A stretch of 60,000 bases of DNA. Source: Branchiostoma floridae. Taxonomy: Eukaryota; Chordata; Leptocardii; Amphioxiformes; Branchiostomatidae. Every line of letters begins with the position of its first letter. The stretch's first letter is position 1. The stretch spans positions 1,827,960 through 1,887,959 of the forward strand of contig NC_049980.1 in assembly GCF_000003815.2 (NCBI RefSeq), written 5' to 3'. Position numbers and translations under genes: made by a program. The notes beneath the pieces were generated by a model. It saw only the letters and a program-made list of their open reading frames with translations, was not told the origin of the DNA and did no database searches. Positions 48,201-55,489 of the stretch are shown here, piece by piece.

Positions 48201-50744
48201 TGGACTGCAATCATCTCAGATATGCAGGTAGCTTAGGCAAAGATATTCATAATGATATACATATTATACAAGTGAAGAATGAATTTGCATAATTGATGAG
48301 AACACTGTATAATTTCAATATTTTCCATAACTGGACTTCAATAAATGTAATTTATGATAGATGGAACATTAACAGATACCAAACATGCAAACAATAAACA
48401 GATTTGCATAATGTCTGCAAAATTGCAAAATTGCTTGATTATGAATTGGAATTTTATTCTTTGACATATGTAAGTTAATCAATGATGAACATCACCATGC
48501 ATAAATTATGTAAATGTCTATTTCATAAATCTACAAAAGCTCTAGATATTTCATGGAGGAACTTAAGTTCGCGGGGATTTAAATTCGAAGTAGCTGGAAA
48601 AAGGACTTTTCGTGGTGGTTTTAAGTTCGCGGTAGCACCATGCACTGTAGTCTCTTAATGCCATGGAAAATGTTCGCGGTGATTTTAAGTTCGCGGTGAA
48701 GCGGCCACCGCGAAAACCGCGAACATTAAACCACCGCGAAAGTTTCTGTATTTACAGAATGAGGTCGCCGAACTCTAGTTATAGACATATTTTATGTAAA
48801 TATATTCCAGACAATAGTGGGTACATTTTTCTTTGTAGTGAATTGGACCATTGTTGTGAGTACATTCAAGTCACAAGTTTTCAAATACTGAATCAGGTCC
48901 GGGTTTAGGTCCGGACCTGGACCTGATCCTCTGGACCTGAACCGGACATGGACATGAATGTTCTGTATAATTAGTATTCCATTGTGCAAGTCATCACTGA
49001 GGCTATCTACATACCAAAAATCATGACGATACGTCAACACGTTCTCAAGTTATTCTCCTCCAAAGTTTAAAAGGAAACCGACGCCTGCAGTTCAAAGAAA
49101 GCCGCTAGGGGGCCCAAACTCACAATAATCACTCTGTTTCCAAGGGCTATATACCACTCAAAAATCACGGCCACAGCATGTCCAGAACATGAGATATCAA
49201 AAATGGAAGTTCCACTGCAGTACATTAGCAAGCCGCTAGGGTCCCATTAGCGAACTTGACCCTCGTTTTCCCGACCCCTACCAAATATCATCAGGATCCA
49301 TCCAAGGCTTCTCGAGTTATATTGTTAGCAGGCGGACGGACGGAAGGACGCACAAGCCTAAAAGATAACCGTAGCCATTCTGGCGAAGGTAATTGAATTA
49401 ACATGAACAATTCTTCATTTGATTTTTGCACCAGGTAGATGACGTCATCAAATCTTTATTGCCCTATAATATTTCTATGAAACTATATTTTTGATGTGCA
49501 TAAAGCTACCAATGTACTCTTAGAATTAAAAAAGATTGGGCCAATATAACGTCGTCCATATTTTGCAAACAAATCAAACCTATGATTCTTTCATGCCCTG
49601 CTGTCAATACCCATCGCAACTACACTGCTTTCCTAACTTATTAATGAGAAAACATTGGAAAGTCATAAAGCCAAGTTAGGCAGGGAAGAGACCTTAAACT
49701 GTGAAGGAATTATACAAAATTTTCAGTATTTTGCGTTCATAACATTAGAGCTGACGAGAAACACACAACGTCATGCTCATGTGTTCAATCGAGGGAGATC
49801 AATAGCATATGCTTAGGCTAATTAGTCGATCATTTGTTGCCAATACACATTCAATATCATTAGATGTTATAAAGGTGTGAAGTGAACGAGGTGCTAATCA
49901 GACCCCCCATGTAGTTAATCGTTTTATGGTTCGGTTGCTGTTTTAAGAACTCGGTTGCTGTTTTAAAATTCGATTGCTGTTTAAAGAACTCGGTTGTTGT
50001 CTAAAGAACTCGATTGCTATTTAAAACTTCGATTGCTGTTTCAAGAACTCGGTTGCTGTTTAAAACCTCGGCTGCGATGTGCAGGACTCGGTTGCGATGT
50101 AGCGACTCAATTCGACTGTGATGTTGCAACGGTTGCGACTTAGCGATCGCCTGCGATGTCAGGTAAGTATGCTGTTTCTCGGCGTTAACGACAATCGTGT
50201 TTTCGAACCGCCAAAACGCGACCGAAATCCGAACGAAAACACGACATAGACATCGGCACCCTCTATTATACAACCGAGTTCTCGATCTTAAAAAAGCACT
50301 CGTCCGGCCGTCAACTTTACTAAAGCCAAACTTTGTGTGCCGTACGACGAGTGGCGTGCGTTGCGGACTCCCTCCCTGGTCTTGCCAGTCGCTCCCCACG
50401 TTTTCAGAAATACGTAGCGGACGTGGCCTCCCAAAAATACGCACGGACAAATTGCACGTACGGTGGGTTGTGCCCTTAGCTTAAATTAGCGTTACAAGCA
50501 GGGTGTGAATAATGCTTAAGTTGAACTTACATAGGAAAAACATGACGCTCATCAGTATAGAGGTTATCCACGCCGTCTCCGCTGAGCTAGCCTGGAACTG
50601 TCGGCTGAACGTCAGGAAGAAAACTCCGAGGGAGCGGAAGATTCCCGCTGTACAGCCGCTGACGATGAACCCGCCAACCACCACCATCCAACCCCAGCCG
50701 CCGTCCGGGGGCAGGGGGGAGCTCCGGGGGGTCGGGATCGTCAT
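24026..50744 (-). CDS. SLC16-type (monocarboxylate transporter family) protein, four exons, 469 residues
   Basis: Joined from exons 50744-50531, 27125-26982, 25545-24700 and 24231-24026; every junction is GT/AG and the phases agree (1410 nt with stop). The family signature DGGWGW is at residues 14-19 before TM1. The second signature QYFTKRRALANS is at 136-147 in TM5. D303 and R307 (ADMVSR) match the TM8 aspartate/arginine pair needed for proton-linked lactate transport in MCT1. R37 stands where MCT1 has its TM1 lysine. The long hydrophilic loop at about 198-248 is the usual central loop, and FAGWLFDETKSY marks the TM11-12 region. Length is normal for the family. It acts in the plasma membrane as a 12-helix carrier; the substrate cannot be assigned (monocarboxylates, aromatic amino acids and creatine are all known in the family). 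The start is supported by an in-frame TAA 24 bases upstream. Oddity: intron 1 is about 23.4 kb and contains two gaps. Confidence 0.87.
24232..24699 (-). other. SLC16 intron 3, containing a repeat fragment
   Basis: Bounded by GCAG|GTTTGT and CCCAG. Bases about 24255-24590 match repeat family E (ACCTTCGCCAGAAGGG, CTGTCCGTCTGTC, GGAACTGCAGGGGCATTTT). Confidence 0.75.
24700..25545 (-). CDS. SLC16 exon 3 (TM4 to TM11)
   Basis: The acceptor is TTGTTCCAAACAG ending at 25546 and the donor TTTGCAG|GTTTGT. This 846-nt exon encodes the YFTKRR signature, the central loop, the ADMVSR pair and the GPKRLPSAIG segment near TM10-11. Confidence 0.9.
25546..26981 (-). other. SLC16 intron 2, mostly repeat family R
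   Basis: Bounded by GACAG|GTCGGT and AACAG. About 1.1 of its 1.4 kb is the family R repeat at 25812-26893. Confidence 0.75.
25812..26893. repeat. Interspersed repeat family R, about 1.08 kb
   Basis: Begins AACTAGAGTTCGGCGACCTC and ends with the palindrome CCTCCATGACATTTCATGGAGG. Inside are several TTATGCAAATTAG-type strings and an (ACAG)n run at about 26828-26852. Related copies are at 22340-22770, and, inverted, at 47745-48785. It shares strings (CTGCAGTACCAAGG, GAGTTATCTTG) with family E. No protein was recognised; probably a non-autonomous element. Confidence 0.65.
26982..27125 (-). CDS. SLC16 exon 2 (TM2 to TM4)
   Basis: The acceptor is ATTCCCTCCGCAG ending at 27126 and the donor CTGACAG|GTCGGT. 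It encodes PVGTALASTIGFRPTVMLGG and GIGCLTG, typical of SLC16 TM2-3, in phase with both neighbours. Confidence 0.87.
27528..27668. mobile_element. Palindromic MITE family B, copy 4
   Basis: CGCTAGTTCACTTTTATCCG at the left and ACCCCGCGGATAAAGGTAAA at the right pair with each other; GTACGTCGACTTGGTATCCC lies inside. It abuts the large element starting at 27664. Confidence 0.7.
27664..28545. mobile_element. Large GTACGTGC-ended element, copy 1
   Basis: Starts AAGCTAAAAGGGTACAGCCC and GCCGTACGTGCAAATACGTG. From about 27832 to 28545 it is highly similar, in reverse, to 49630-50330. Shared landmarks are GTAAAGTTGACGGCCGGACG, TATAATAGAGGGTGCCGATG, the array at 28080-28240, TAACTACACGGGGGGTCTGA and GGCAACAAATGATCGACTA. 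No transposase frame was found. Its two ends match those of the short element at 14639-14886. Confidence 0.65.
28080..28240. repeat. Short tandem array, unit about 19 bp (AACAGCAACCGAATTYTTTA)
   Basis: About eight imperfect units with unit-to-unit changes (CAACCGAG, CAATCGAA, CAACCGAA). It is internal to the large element and present in reverse at about 49930-50060. Confidence 0.85.
30840..33640. repeat. 27-bp minisatellite field with a 1.48-kb segmental duplication
   Basis: Basic unit CTTAAGGTGCAAGAGTGCAT plus TTACCCT. It is interspersed with longer variants containing ACATGGGCACAATTACTGT or ACAAGGGTACATTTACCCT. Two blocks (about 31340-32300 and 32820-33640) are each preceded by the same non-repetitive segment (30960-31330 and 32440-32810). 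The offset is 1479-1480 bases, so the whole unit was duplicated in tandem. Confidence 0.9.
30965..31260. repeat. GC-rich unique segment duplicated with the minisatellite (copy at 32444-32740)
   Basis: About 290 bp, with only a handful of differences between copies (for example CCCCGCTGCTCCGTTGG against CCCTGCTGCTCCTTTGG). The plus strand reads a Pro/Cys-rich frame. The minus strand has Gly-rich pieces including PGPPG. Neither is bounded by convincing splice sites, so no gene is called. Confidence 0.7.
33645..35395. repeat. 55-bp minisatellite, about 28 copies, decaying at the right edge
   Basis: Unit CTATCGCACACCTGTGTCCG, TCAGATGGAAGACGTTTTTA, TTAGTACAAGCTGGA (55 bp). Variants are 56 bp (AGTAACAAG) and 53-54 bp (CACCTGTCTGTC). 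Between about 33814 and 34312 a three-unit pattern of about 164 bp repeats. From about 35100 onward units are increasingly diverged. Three units make 165 bp, so one reading frame passes through all three frames; the resulting frames are not genes. Confidence 0.95.
36244..36390. other. Assembly gap, 147 N
   Basis: Run of N. Nothing can be read across it. Confidence 1.
36721..37091. mobile_element. TA-flanked element with CTCTCCAAGCAGATG ends, 371 bp
   Basis: The left end CTCTCCAAGCAGATG (36721-36735) and its complement at 37077-37091 are exact, with TA at 36719-36720 and 37092-37093. No coding capacity. Related ends occur at 23565 and 51196-51334. Confidence 0.75.
39317..39478. repeat. Cluster of TTCCCCG motifs
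   Basis: TTCCCCG occurs about eight times in 160 bases at irregular 15-30 base spacing. One copy lies in a perfect NF-kappaB-type consensus, GGGATTCCCC, at 39398-39407. The sequence between the motifs is GC-rich and otherwise not repeated. Confidence 0.6.
40048..40386. other. Assembly gap, 339 N
   Basis: Run of N. Frames that appear to cross it are artefacts. Confidence 1.
40665..40815 (-). repeat. Single inverted unit of the 196-bp GGTCCGCC repeat
   Basis: On the minus strand it carries GGCGGACAGAATATCACGGC, AATATTTGGTCCGCCGTGGG and CAGAAGTGGTTGCGGAAAGT. These match the tandem units at 43653-44076. Confidence 0.6.
41435..41468. repeat. (TA)n microsatellite
   Basis: An alternating AT/TA run of about 30 bases near 41441-41467. 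Confidence 0.9.
41741..42190 (+). repeat. Interspersed repeat family E, forward copy
   Basis: Starts GATTACCTTCGCCAGAATGG, includes a CGTCCGTCCGTCCG run, ACTCGAGAAGCCTTGGATGG, CCTAGCGGCTTGCTAATG and ends near TTTGCATAATTAATG. The inverse copy at 48975-49392 matches block for block; a fragment is at 24255-24590. Confidence 0.75.
42345..42590 (+). pseudogene. Degraded C-terminal fragment of a non-LTR retrotransposon ORF2
   Basis: The plus frame reads VYKAVRNKAPPYLQNM and further on FRGSLQFQGPAV followed by a stop and NELSPE. In CR1/Rex-type elements the FRGPAVWN-like motif occurs close to the ORF2 end; here the tryptophan position is a stop codon. A further stop follows MFK. Clearly non-functional. 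Confidence 0.55.
42852..43410. mobile_element. MITE-like element with CCTTCACAC ends and phased ATTC motifs
   Basis: CCCTTCACACG at the left and GTGTGAAGG at the right form short inverted ends. The interior contains ATTC/GAAT strings that pair across the centre (for example TGCATTCCAGATATTCG with CGAATTT..TGGAATGCA-type strings). ATTC starts at 42873, 42883, 42893, 42904, 42913, 42924 and 42933, close to 10-base spacing. No coding content. Confidence 0.5.
43653..45140. repeat. Tandem repeat, unit about 196 bp, interrupted by a mariner-like element
   Basis: Units start at GAAAGGCGG (43653 and 43850) and GAAAGTCGG (44045), so the period is 195-197. Each contains TATAATATTTGGTCCGCCGT, GATCTATGTGATGA and TGAGTCTTGACATTGCGATT. 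The third unit is cut at TA (44075-44076) and resumes after 44983. A lone inverted unit is at 40665-40815. Confidence 0.8.
44077..44981. mobile_element. Mariner-like non-autonomous element, 905 bp, long inverted ends
   Basis: Left end CGAGGGGGTTCAAAAAGTCA; complement of the right end CGAGGGTGGTTCAAAAAGTA; TA at 44075-44076 and 44982-44983. The inverted arms extend more than 150 bases (ATGGAATGAGTTGAAATTTG and its imperfect complement, then GACCACACCCTTGAAAG). CGAGGG-GTTCAAAAAGT ends with a TA target are typical of mariner families. No transposase reading frame is present in the centre. Confidence 0.85.
45243..45540 (+). mobile_element. tRNA-derived SINE
   Basis: The head contains an A box (TGGCCTAGTGG, 45254-45264) and a B box (GTTCGATCC, 45299-45307) about 35 bases apart, followed by CGGCCGAGTCATACC like the 3' half of a tRNA. 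It continues into a non-tRNA body (CTGCTTAGCACTCAGCATTC, AGTGGACTAGCCCCCTGCTG). An arrangement of tRNA head plus unrelated body defines a SINE. The exact 3' end is uncertain. Confidence 0.7.
45735..45915 (+). pseudogene. Non-LTR retrotransposon ORF2 C-terminal fragment
   Basis: Plus-strand reading CQTEHILFYNCPLYDQGRKK followed by a stretch with HITGKV and SFVFHCL. This Cys-x-x-x-His...Cys-PLY pattern is the usual C-terminal tail of CR1/L2/jockey-type ORF2. Only the tail is present. Part of it recurs at 18755-18815 on the other strand. Confidence 0.6.
45970..47700 (+). pseudogene. Non-LTR retrotransposon reverse transcriptase, broken copy
   Basis: The main frame 46095-46757 encodes typical reverse-transcriptase blocks: PTQWKQASITPV, LRPISLTS, DTNQFGNRKGMS, AFDRINH and SSGVPQGTKLGPVLFLIYIND. 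A lesion then falls at the place of the catalytic double-aspartate motif, which is not readable in frame, and the frame ends at 46757. Another frame (46754-47098) continues the thumb region (LNTWATRNDMILNSEKC, LGLWLSSNLRWEKHV). A third continues from about 47080 with RPTLEYAAPVWHS and IERIQKRALRIIIG. At least two frameshifts and no intact 5' part mean it is dead. Style fits the CR1/L2/jockey group. The 3' tail ends near AATAAACTGTCATTATTGT. Confidence 0.85.
47745..48785 (-). repeat. Interspersed repeat family R, inverted copy, carrying a family G MITE
   Basis: On the minus strand it begins AACTAGAGTTCGGCGACCTC (near 48783-48764) and proceeds through TTATGCAAA strings to ATCATTTCCAGCTTTTGTCA, in the same order as 25812-26893. 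Its far end is lost next to the retrotransposon 3' end. The family G element (48560-48757) interrupts it just after the first 30 bases. Confidence 0.65.
48560..48757. mobile_element. TA-type MITE family G, copy 3, inverted and nested
   Basis: ACTTAAGTTCGCGGGGATTT at the left and CGCGAAAGTTTCTGTATTTACAG at the right, with GGTGAAGCGGCCACCGCG inside. It is the reverse-orientation equivalent of 5040-5247 and 17784-17991, inserted in family R between CATGGAGG and ATGAGGTCGCCG. Confidence 0.75.
48890..48960. repeat. Fragment of the CAGGTCCGG-rich hAT MITE family
   Basis: TCAGGTCCGGGTTTAGGTCC, GGACCTGGACCTGATCCTCT and CTGGACCTGAACCGGACATG resemble the interior of 1977-2432. Both termini are missing. 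Confidence 0.5.
48975..49392 (-). repeat. Interspersed repeat family E, inverted copy
   Basis: Reads as the complement of 41741-42190: ends CCATTCTGGCGAAGGTAAT and includes GAGTTATATTGTTAGCAGGC and CCTACCAAATATCATCAGGA. The two copies are about 7 kb apart in opposite orientation. Confidence 0.75.
49630..50478. mobile_element. Large GTACGTGC-ended element, copy 2, inverted
   Basis: Complement of copy 1 over most of its length, then a different end: GGAGCGACTGGCAAGACCAG, ACGTATTTCTGAAAACGTGG and a terminus TAAGGGCACAACCCACCGTA on the minus strand. So copy 1 and copy 2 differ in the terminal segment beyond GTAAAGTTGACGG. A splice-donor-like CAGGTAAGT lies at about 50159-50167 and is also present in copy 1 in the matching place. 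Confidence 0.65.
50531..50744 (-). CDS. SLC16 exon 1 with the start codon and DGGWGW signature
   Basis: ATG at 50744-50742 with A at -3. It encodes MTIPTPRSSPLPPDGGWGWM and TM1, ending at FFL plus one base of a serine codon, with the donor CTAT|GTAAGT. A TAA lies in frame 24 bases upstream. An acceptor-like TTTAACTTAG just before ACCCCC (about 50766) suggests a separate 5' untranslated exon further upstream. Confidence 0.87.
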
Positions 50745-50766
50745 GATGTCTGCTCCAGGGGGTCTA

Positions 50767-51195
50767 AGTTAAACCTGGAATTTAAAAGCAGAGATGTCTT
50801 TATACATTACTTTTTTTTTACTTAGTTTTTATTGTAATACTGCATTTCAGCAAAAGAAGGCTGCTACTGTATGATGTATATTGCAAAGGCGCAATAAACC
50901 ATTCATTCATTCATTCGCTGTGTCACTGACGAAGGATAGTGGATTCTATCCGAAACGTCTGACCGTTTCAAAAACCATATCCAGTTGCCTGAGTAACTAC
51001 CTTTTGGCGTATCTTATTACCTGGATGTCTAACCTACATCGACGCATTAATTCCTTCATTTTATTCCTGTAGTCCTATATAAATTCAATTCTAGTAAACC
51101 AATATGGGAAGCATCAGGTCCTCGTTTCCGTTAATCACTTGATGTAAAATCCTCACTAGCTAATTTAGTAAACATGAATTTACAATGTGATGGCT
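50767..51195. other. Upstream flank of SLC16 exon 1
   Basis: Probably intron 5' of the first coding exon, if the TTTAACTTAG acceptor is used. It contains a poly-T stretch near 50811-50820 and CATTCATTCATTCATT-like repeats near 50901. No gene was recognised. Confidence 0.35.
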
Positions 51196-51334
51196 AATCT
51201 CCAAGTAGATCCTTGGTCGCAAAATCCGGACGGTTTCTGACTGGGACAGCAAGATCTAACCCATTGGGGCAGGCAGATCTTGGGCCCAGTCAGAAACTGT
51301 CAGCATTTTGCCACCAAGGATCTGCTTGGAGATT
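51196..51334. mobile_element. Palindromic MITE with AATCTCCAAGCAGATCC ends, 139 bp
   Basis: AATCTCCAAGTAGATCCTTG at the left pairs with a right end whose complement reads AATCTCCAAGCAGATCCTTG. The arms extend about 50 bases (TTTCTGACTGG in both). Related by ends to 36721-37091. Confidence 0.75.
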
Positions 51335-51368
51335 GGTGATAGATAGATAGATAGATAGATAGATAGTT
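51335..51368. repeat. (GATA)n microsatellite
   Basis: About eight GATA units directly after the preceding palindrome. Confidence 0.9.
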
Positions 51369-52023
51369 TATTGCGTAGCAATTGCATGAGTGACAATGTA
51401 GGGCAATGTATAGACAACAAAAGTTACAGTCTAAATGCTACACATATACGTTATACATGTAATACAACAACAATTTCAGTTTCTACAGAACTAGAGGTCT
51501 ACAATCCATCGAGTAGAATCTACGGTAGGTAACAAAGAGAATAATTACATACATCAGATTGAGTATTTCTATAATACCACCCATTTATACCACATTATGA
51601 GTCCGAAAATAGAAACATTCTGAGAAAACCTGTGAAAATTTACTTGATTTATACACGGGAAACAGCCCTAACACATTTACAACATTGATTGGAAAGGGCA
51701 AGAACAGACACCCTCTGCTAGCCTGTTTACAAACAACAAACTGCACCAAGTCCCAAGGTTCAAGGTCGATTAACTGCGCTGTTTAACACTGCCTTTTCTT
51801 TCTCCACTTGATTTATTTTCTGTCAATTTCACAGGGATTTAAAATGCTCTGTAGGCCTTGGCTTGTATCACAATGTCTCCAGCAACGTACAAAACCTCAT
51901 TTTACAACAGAAAATGTTGCTGTTGTTGCAATTTTAACGTTACACATTAATTTGTGAGAGGGCATACCTTTGTAACAGAACAGCACGGCTGACCAGGGTT
52001 CAGGTACGGGTTGAACTCTAAGG
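51369..52023. other. No gene seen
   Basis: Ordinary AT-rich sequence; no exon or element supported. Confidence 0.4.
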
Positions 52024-52225
52024 TTAGGTCCTATTATTTCCAAACCGGGGCCCGGTCGGGATGTTTGCGGAAGCGAAAAATAAAAGGGATTTATCAAGAA
52101 ATATACACAAGTTATGCTTATGACTTTTTTCTTAAAGTTCTGTGTCTTTCGTTACCTTTTATATCATATTTTTTTCGTTTCCGAAAGCTACCCGGCCGGG
52201 CCCCAAGTTGGGAACTGGGACCTAA
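52024..52225. mobile_element. Inverted-repeat element with TAGGTCC ends, about 202 bp
   Basis: TAGGTCCTATTATTTCCAAA at the left and a right end whose complement reads TAGGTCCCAGTTCCCAACTT, both followed by GGGGCCCGG and then GGAARCGAAAAA. Arms are about 60 bases. No target duplication could be fixed. Confidence 0.65.
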
Positions 52226-53920
52226 GCATATTAACCAGTGTACGTAAAACCGCACTGGAGCGGCGACCTCGCTGTTACCGAGCGATGCAGTGACAAACCG
52301 CTCGACGACTATCATAGAGAGAAGGAATCGCTTTGTGTGTTTTACGGTCTTACTTGTACATTTTGCATAATATTCCAAAACTAGGCTAAAGAGTTACACA
52401 CATCCAATTTGGGTCCGAGCAAGGTCGTAGCGCGATCGCCGTCTAGGGGAACAGGGACCTAAACCTGAGCTAGCTACATGTATGTCGACTGACTGACTGA
52501 CATGTATGTCAAGGAGATGAGGGCAGTTTTGTCTACATGTCGTGTGGAATGCGGTTGTAATCGGAGCATATCGACCTGAGCCTGAACAATAGCCTGCCGG
52601 GTATGAGTCTGTCACCTGTCTGATTCGGGTGTTGGAGGGCGCTGAAGTGACTCGCCTTCCGATGGGCAAATGACCTTCTTGACGAAGGTAGCTAGTCCAA
52701 ACCTTCCTACGGGGGCATCAGATTTCGACAAAAATAGAATAATTGACCAGGAAAGTCCCCCGCTTGGACCACAGAAGGGGTTTACTCACTCCAGCTAAAC
52801 CCCCCTGACAAATGTTCTTGCTATATATCCAGCGTTGTCTTGTAGAAACTAGTAAACTACCCGCGTGGGTCCCCACTGCCGCACTGCTTTGGTAGTGAAT
52901 TATAATAGAAGGCTACAAATATCATACTTTGCATGACCATGATGAAACAACGGTACCAAGAAAACGTGGCAGTACTGTTTTAAAGTGAAGTTGCTACGCA
53001 CTGAGTGACCCGTGACGGAAAACAAAGGGAAGCCTTGAAACACATTACATGTCACCTGTCAAATTAAAACACCGCCATGAACACAAAACGCCACTTCAGT
53101 ACGTGTCACACCTATCACACTCTTACCCTCTTTCAGTCAAGTAAAACAGCAAAGGGCACCGTTATGATAACAAACTTGGTTAAAGTCTGCTATGAGCATG
53201 AGAGCTGGCAATGTACAGTTTTCTTTGTCTACATGAATGCTGCACTTATCTGGAAATCTTAGCACTCGGCAATGCAAGAATATACTTATGATGTCTGCAT
53301 TCCAACACATCTGTATTAAAACATTCACCTTCCAAACTTAATGACAATTTCTCTGTAAAGGTACGCACCTCATACGTTCTCTCTTGCGACACGTACAACA
53401 ACTTACCTGAAGATCTATGCCCGTCACCTCCGACTTCTCCCCGACGACTCACGGCCAACACTGTGGAGTCGGAGTCACGACCATCGTATCGAGGCAACAG
53501 CACCAGAGGCAAGAAACATCCACAACGTCATGCATTCTCCACCATTGTCATTCGGCCCTTGAAACTCGCTCACGACGCTAAACTGTACATAGTAGCTGCA
53601 AACACCACTTGTTTGTTAGGGGGTGTGCCTTCGCATGGTTCAACCCGGAAGACGGAGTCACCGCCCAAGTTTTGTAGGAGCCACGGAAAGTTTTAGGTAC
53701 ATTCGTGATTAATTTTGCACATCGACTGTGCCGGCAAGAATGTCTAGGCTATTCTGCTGTTAAAGGTCTTTTCGGGTTAGCCTTGTACAGATGTTTCTTG
53801 ACTCGGTGTATGGCATATTGTTATTTTTAAGGGACAGTATGCGACAATACCCCTGGGTATAGTGGTACGACCCGATGACCCTTTGTTGACGCTTCGTCGC
53901 GCATGTAATGTTATGATAAC
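52226..53920. other. No supportable gene
   Basis: A minus-strand frame at 53400-53512 ends at a good donor (TCTTCAG|GTAAGT at about 53406), but I found no acceptor or start codon that opens it, so no exon is called. Otherwise featureless. Confidence 0.4.
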
Positions 53921-54269
53921 ATAGTTTCCTATTTATCATGCGTAGCTACAGGTTCTCCGATATGAGTGATGCGGAAATCGCCGTCTGGAGCCTAAGGCTT
54001 CAAGCCGGCTATGGCGCCCGCCCCAGAACGGGCGCTTGTACCCCACCAAAATGGCCATCTGTCAGGGTGGGCGGGTGGGTCGCTTAGGCTCCAAAGGCGT
54101 ACGGAGAACCTGTAGACTGCAGTGATCTATTCCTCCGCTGTGCTTTATAGAGTGGGTGTGATGACGTCACCCATATCTCTCAACCAATAGCATCGCATGA
54201 CAAATAGTTTCCTATTTATCATGCGTAGCTACAGGTTCTCCGATATGAGTGATGCGGAAATCGCCGTCT
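53921..54269. repeat. 66-bp direct duplication flanking a palindromic insert
   Basis: 53921-53986 and 54204-54269 are identical (start ATAGTTTCCTATTTATCATG, end GGAAATCGCCGTCT). Between them 53950-54118 form an imperfect palindrome: CTACAGGTTCTCCG at the left and its complement at the right, each with GGAGCCTAAG inside. Confidence 0.8.
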
Positions 54270-55489
54270 TCCGCCATTGCTCTACTTGGGCATTACGCCC
54301 TGATCTTCTCTAAATACATACCCCTATCCTCCTCTTTAGTCTCGCCTCCCACTTCTCAATTCCATCTCTCATTGGCTGTTAAGCCCTATCCTTCTCTATA
54401 TTCTTGTCAATCCTCACCTTAGATTAGCCACCAGCCCACTCTCATTTATATACTCACTTCCCCTCCCTCATACAAAATTCTCTTCCTTTCCAAAACCACA
54501 TAACACCTTTTGCCCTTTCCACCAAACAAAATAAATCTTGAATGCCTACCCTGTTTTTCAGGCTACATTTCATGGTCATGTAATTGGCGGACCAAATACC
54601 ACCGGCTATTGCCCCAAATAAAACTAAGTTAAGCCACAAGGCACACCCCTTGTAAATTGTGACGCTACCACAAACTCTTGCCTTGCTATAAACTCTGCCT
54701 GGATCTGGAGTGGTTCCTGTGGTGCTGACGCACCTCCCCTCCAAATTTACTGAATGGGTGTCAGCAGGGAGATGTCACTAATTGCGGGTAGAGTCAGCTT
54801 CTAAACTCCTCCAACTCCCAATGCAATATTCCATACCATGTACAAAAAGCACCCCTTATAGCTAGAAACACAACTTGGAGGACAGGAGGCACGTCAGCAC
54901 CCCGGTTACTTTGGCTCGGGGATGACCTTTTCGCCAGACTGCATGACTACCTCCCCTAAAATGAATTAGCTACTCGCTTACTACTAGCAATTGACAAGCT
55001 CGCAATGTCTATGCTAGTCAATCCACATTGCAAATTATGTGGCCAAATTGCACCCGTTGTACAGATGATTTTCGCCAATGCCACGACTCCGTTAATATAC
55101 CAATTACGCGGCCAAAACCCTTCACTTCCTAGGTTACACACGGGCACCGGATTTAAATCAAAATTTCCGGGTAACTAATTAGTTAAGTCCACATCCCGCT
55201 TCACAATGTGAAGCACATTAAGACTTAAACTCCAATTACCGGACAGTATTCAGTCGACTCCACATTCATTATTTATAGCACACAAGGTACCGAATTCGTA
55301 TGAAAATTTCCGGGCAAACCATTTGCCCTTTCCACCGAACAAAAACAAATCGTTAAATCGTTGAAAATGACGGTCGTTTCTGGCGATCCCTATATTTCTT
55401 ACCCGTTTCGAATCCCGGGACAACATACTAAAACCTCCGTTCCCACCACGGAGGGGACAAGATGCTAAATCACTCGAACTACCATGTAA
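54270..55489. other. No gene seen
   Basis: Frames such as minus 54454-54744 have no recognised features and no clear splice boundaries. The right part grades into diverged copies of the 60-bp minisatellite. Confidence 0.4.

Larger units (their letters stand above)
27126..50530 (-). other. SLC16 intron 1, about 23.4 kb, repeat-dominated
   Basis: Bounded by CTAT|GTAAGT (50530) and CCGCAG (27126). It contains most of the window's mobile elements, both assembly gaps and two minisatellite fields, each listed separately. No conserved coding exon was found inside it. The stretches 28560-30800, 35400-36243, 37100-39300 and 40400-40650 hold nothing I recognise beyond short AT-rich repeats. Confidence 0.75.

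Noticed and set aside
53246-53512. Minus-strand frame ending at a good donor (TCTTCAG|GTAAGT)
   Set aside because: Opens at a non-ATG codon right after a stop, and no usable acceptor lies in the open stretch.
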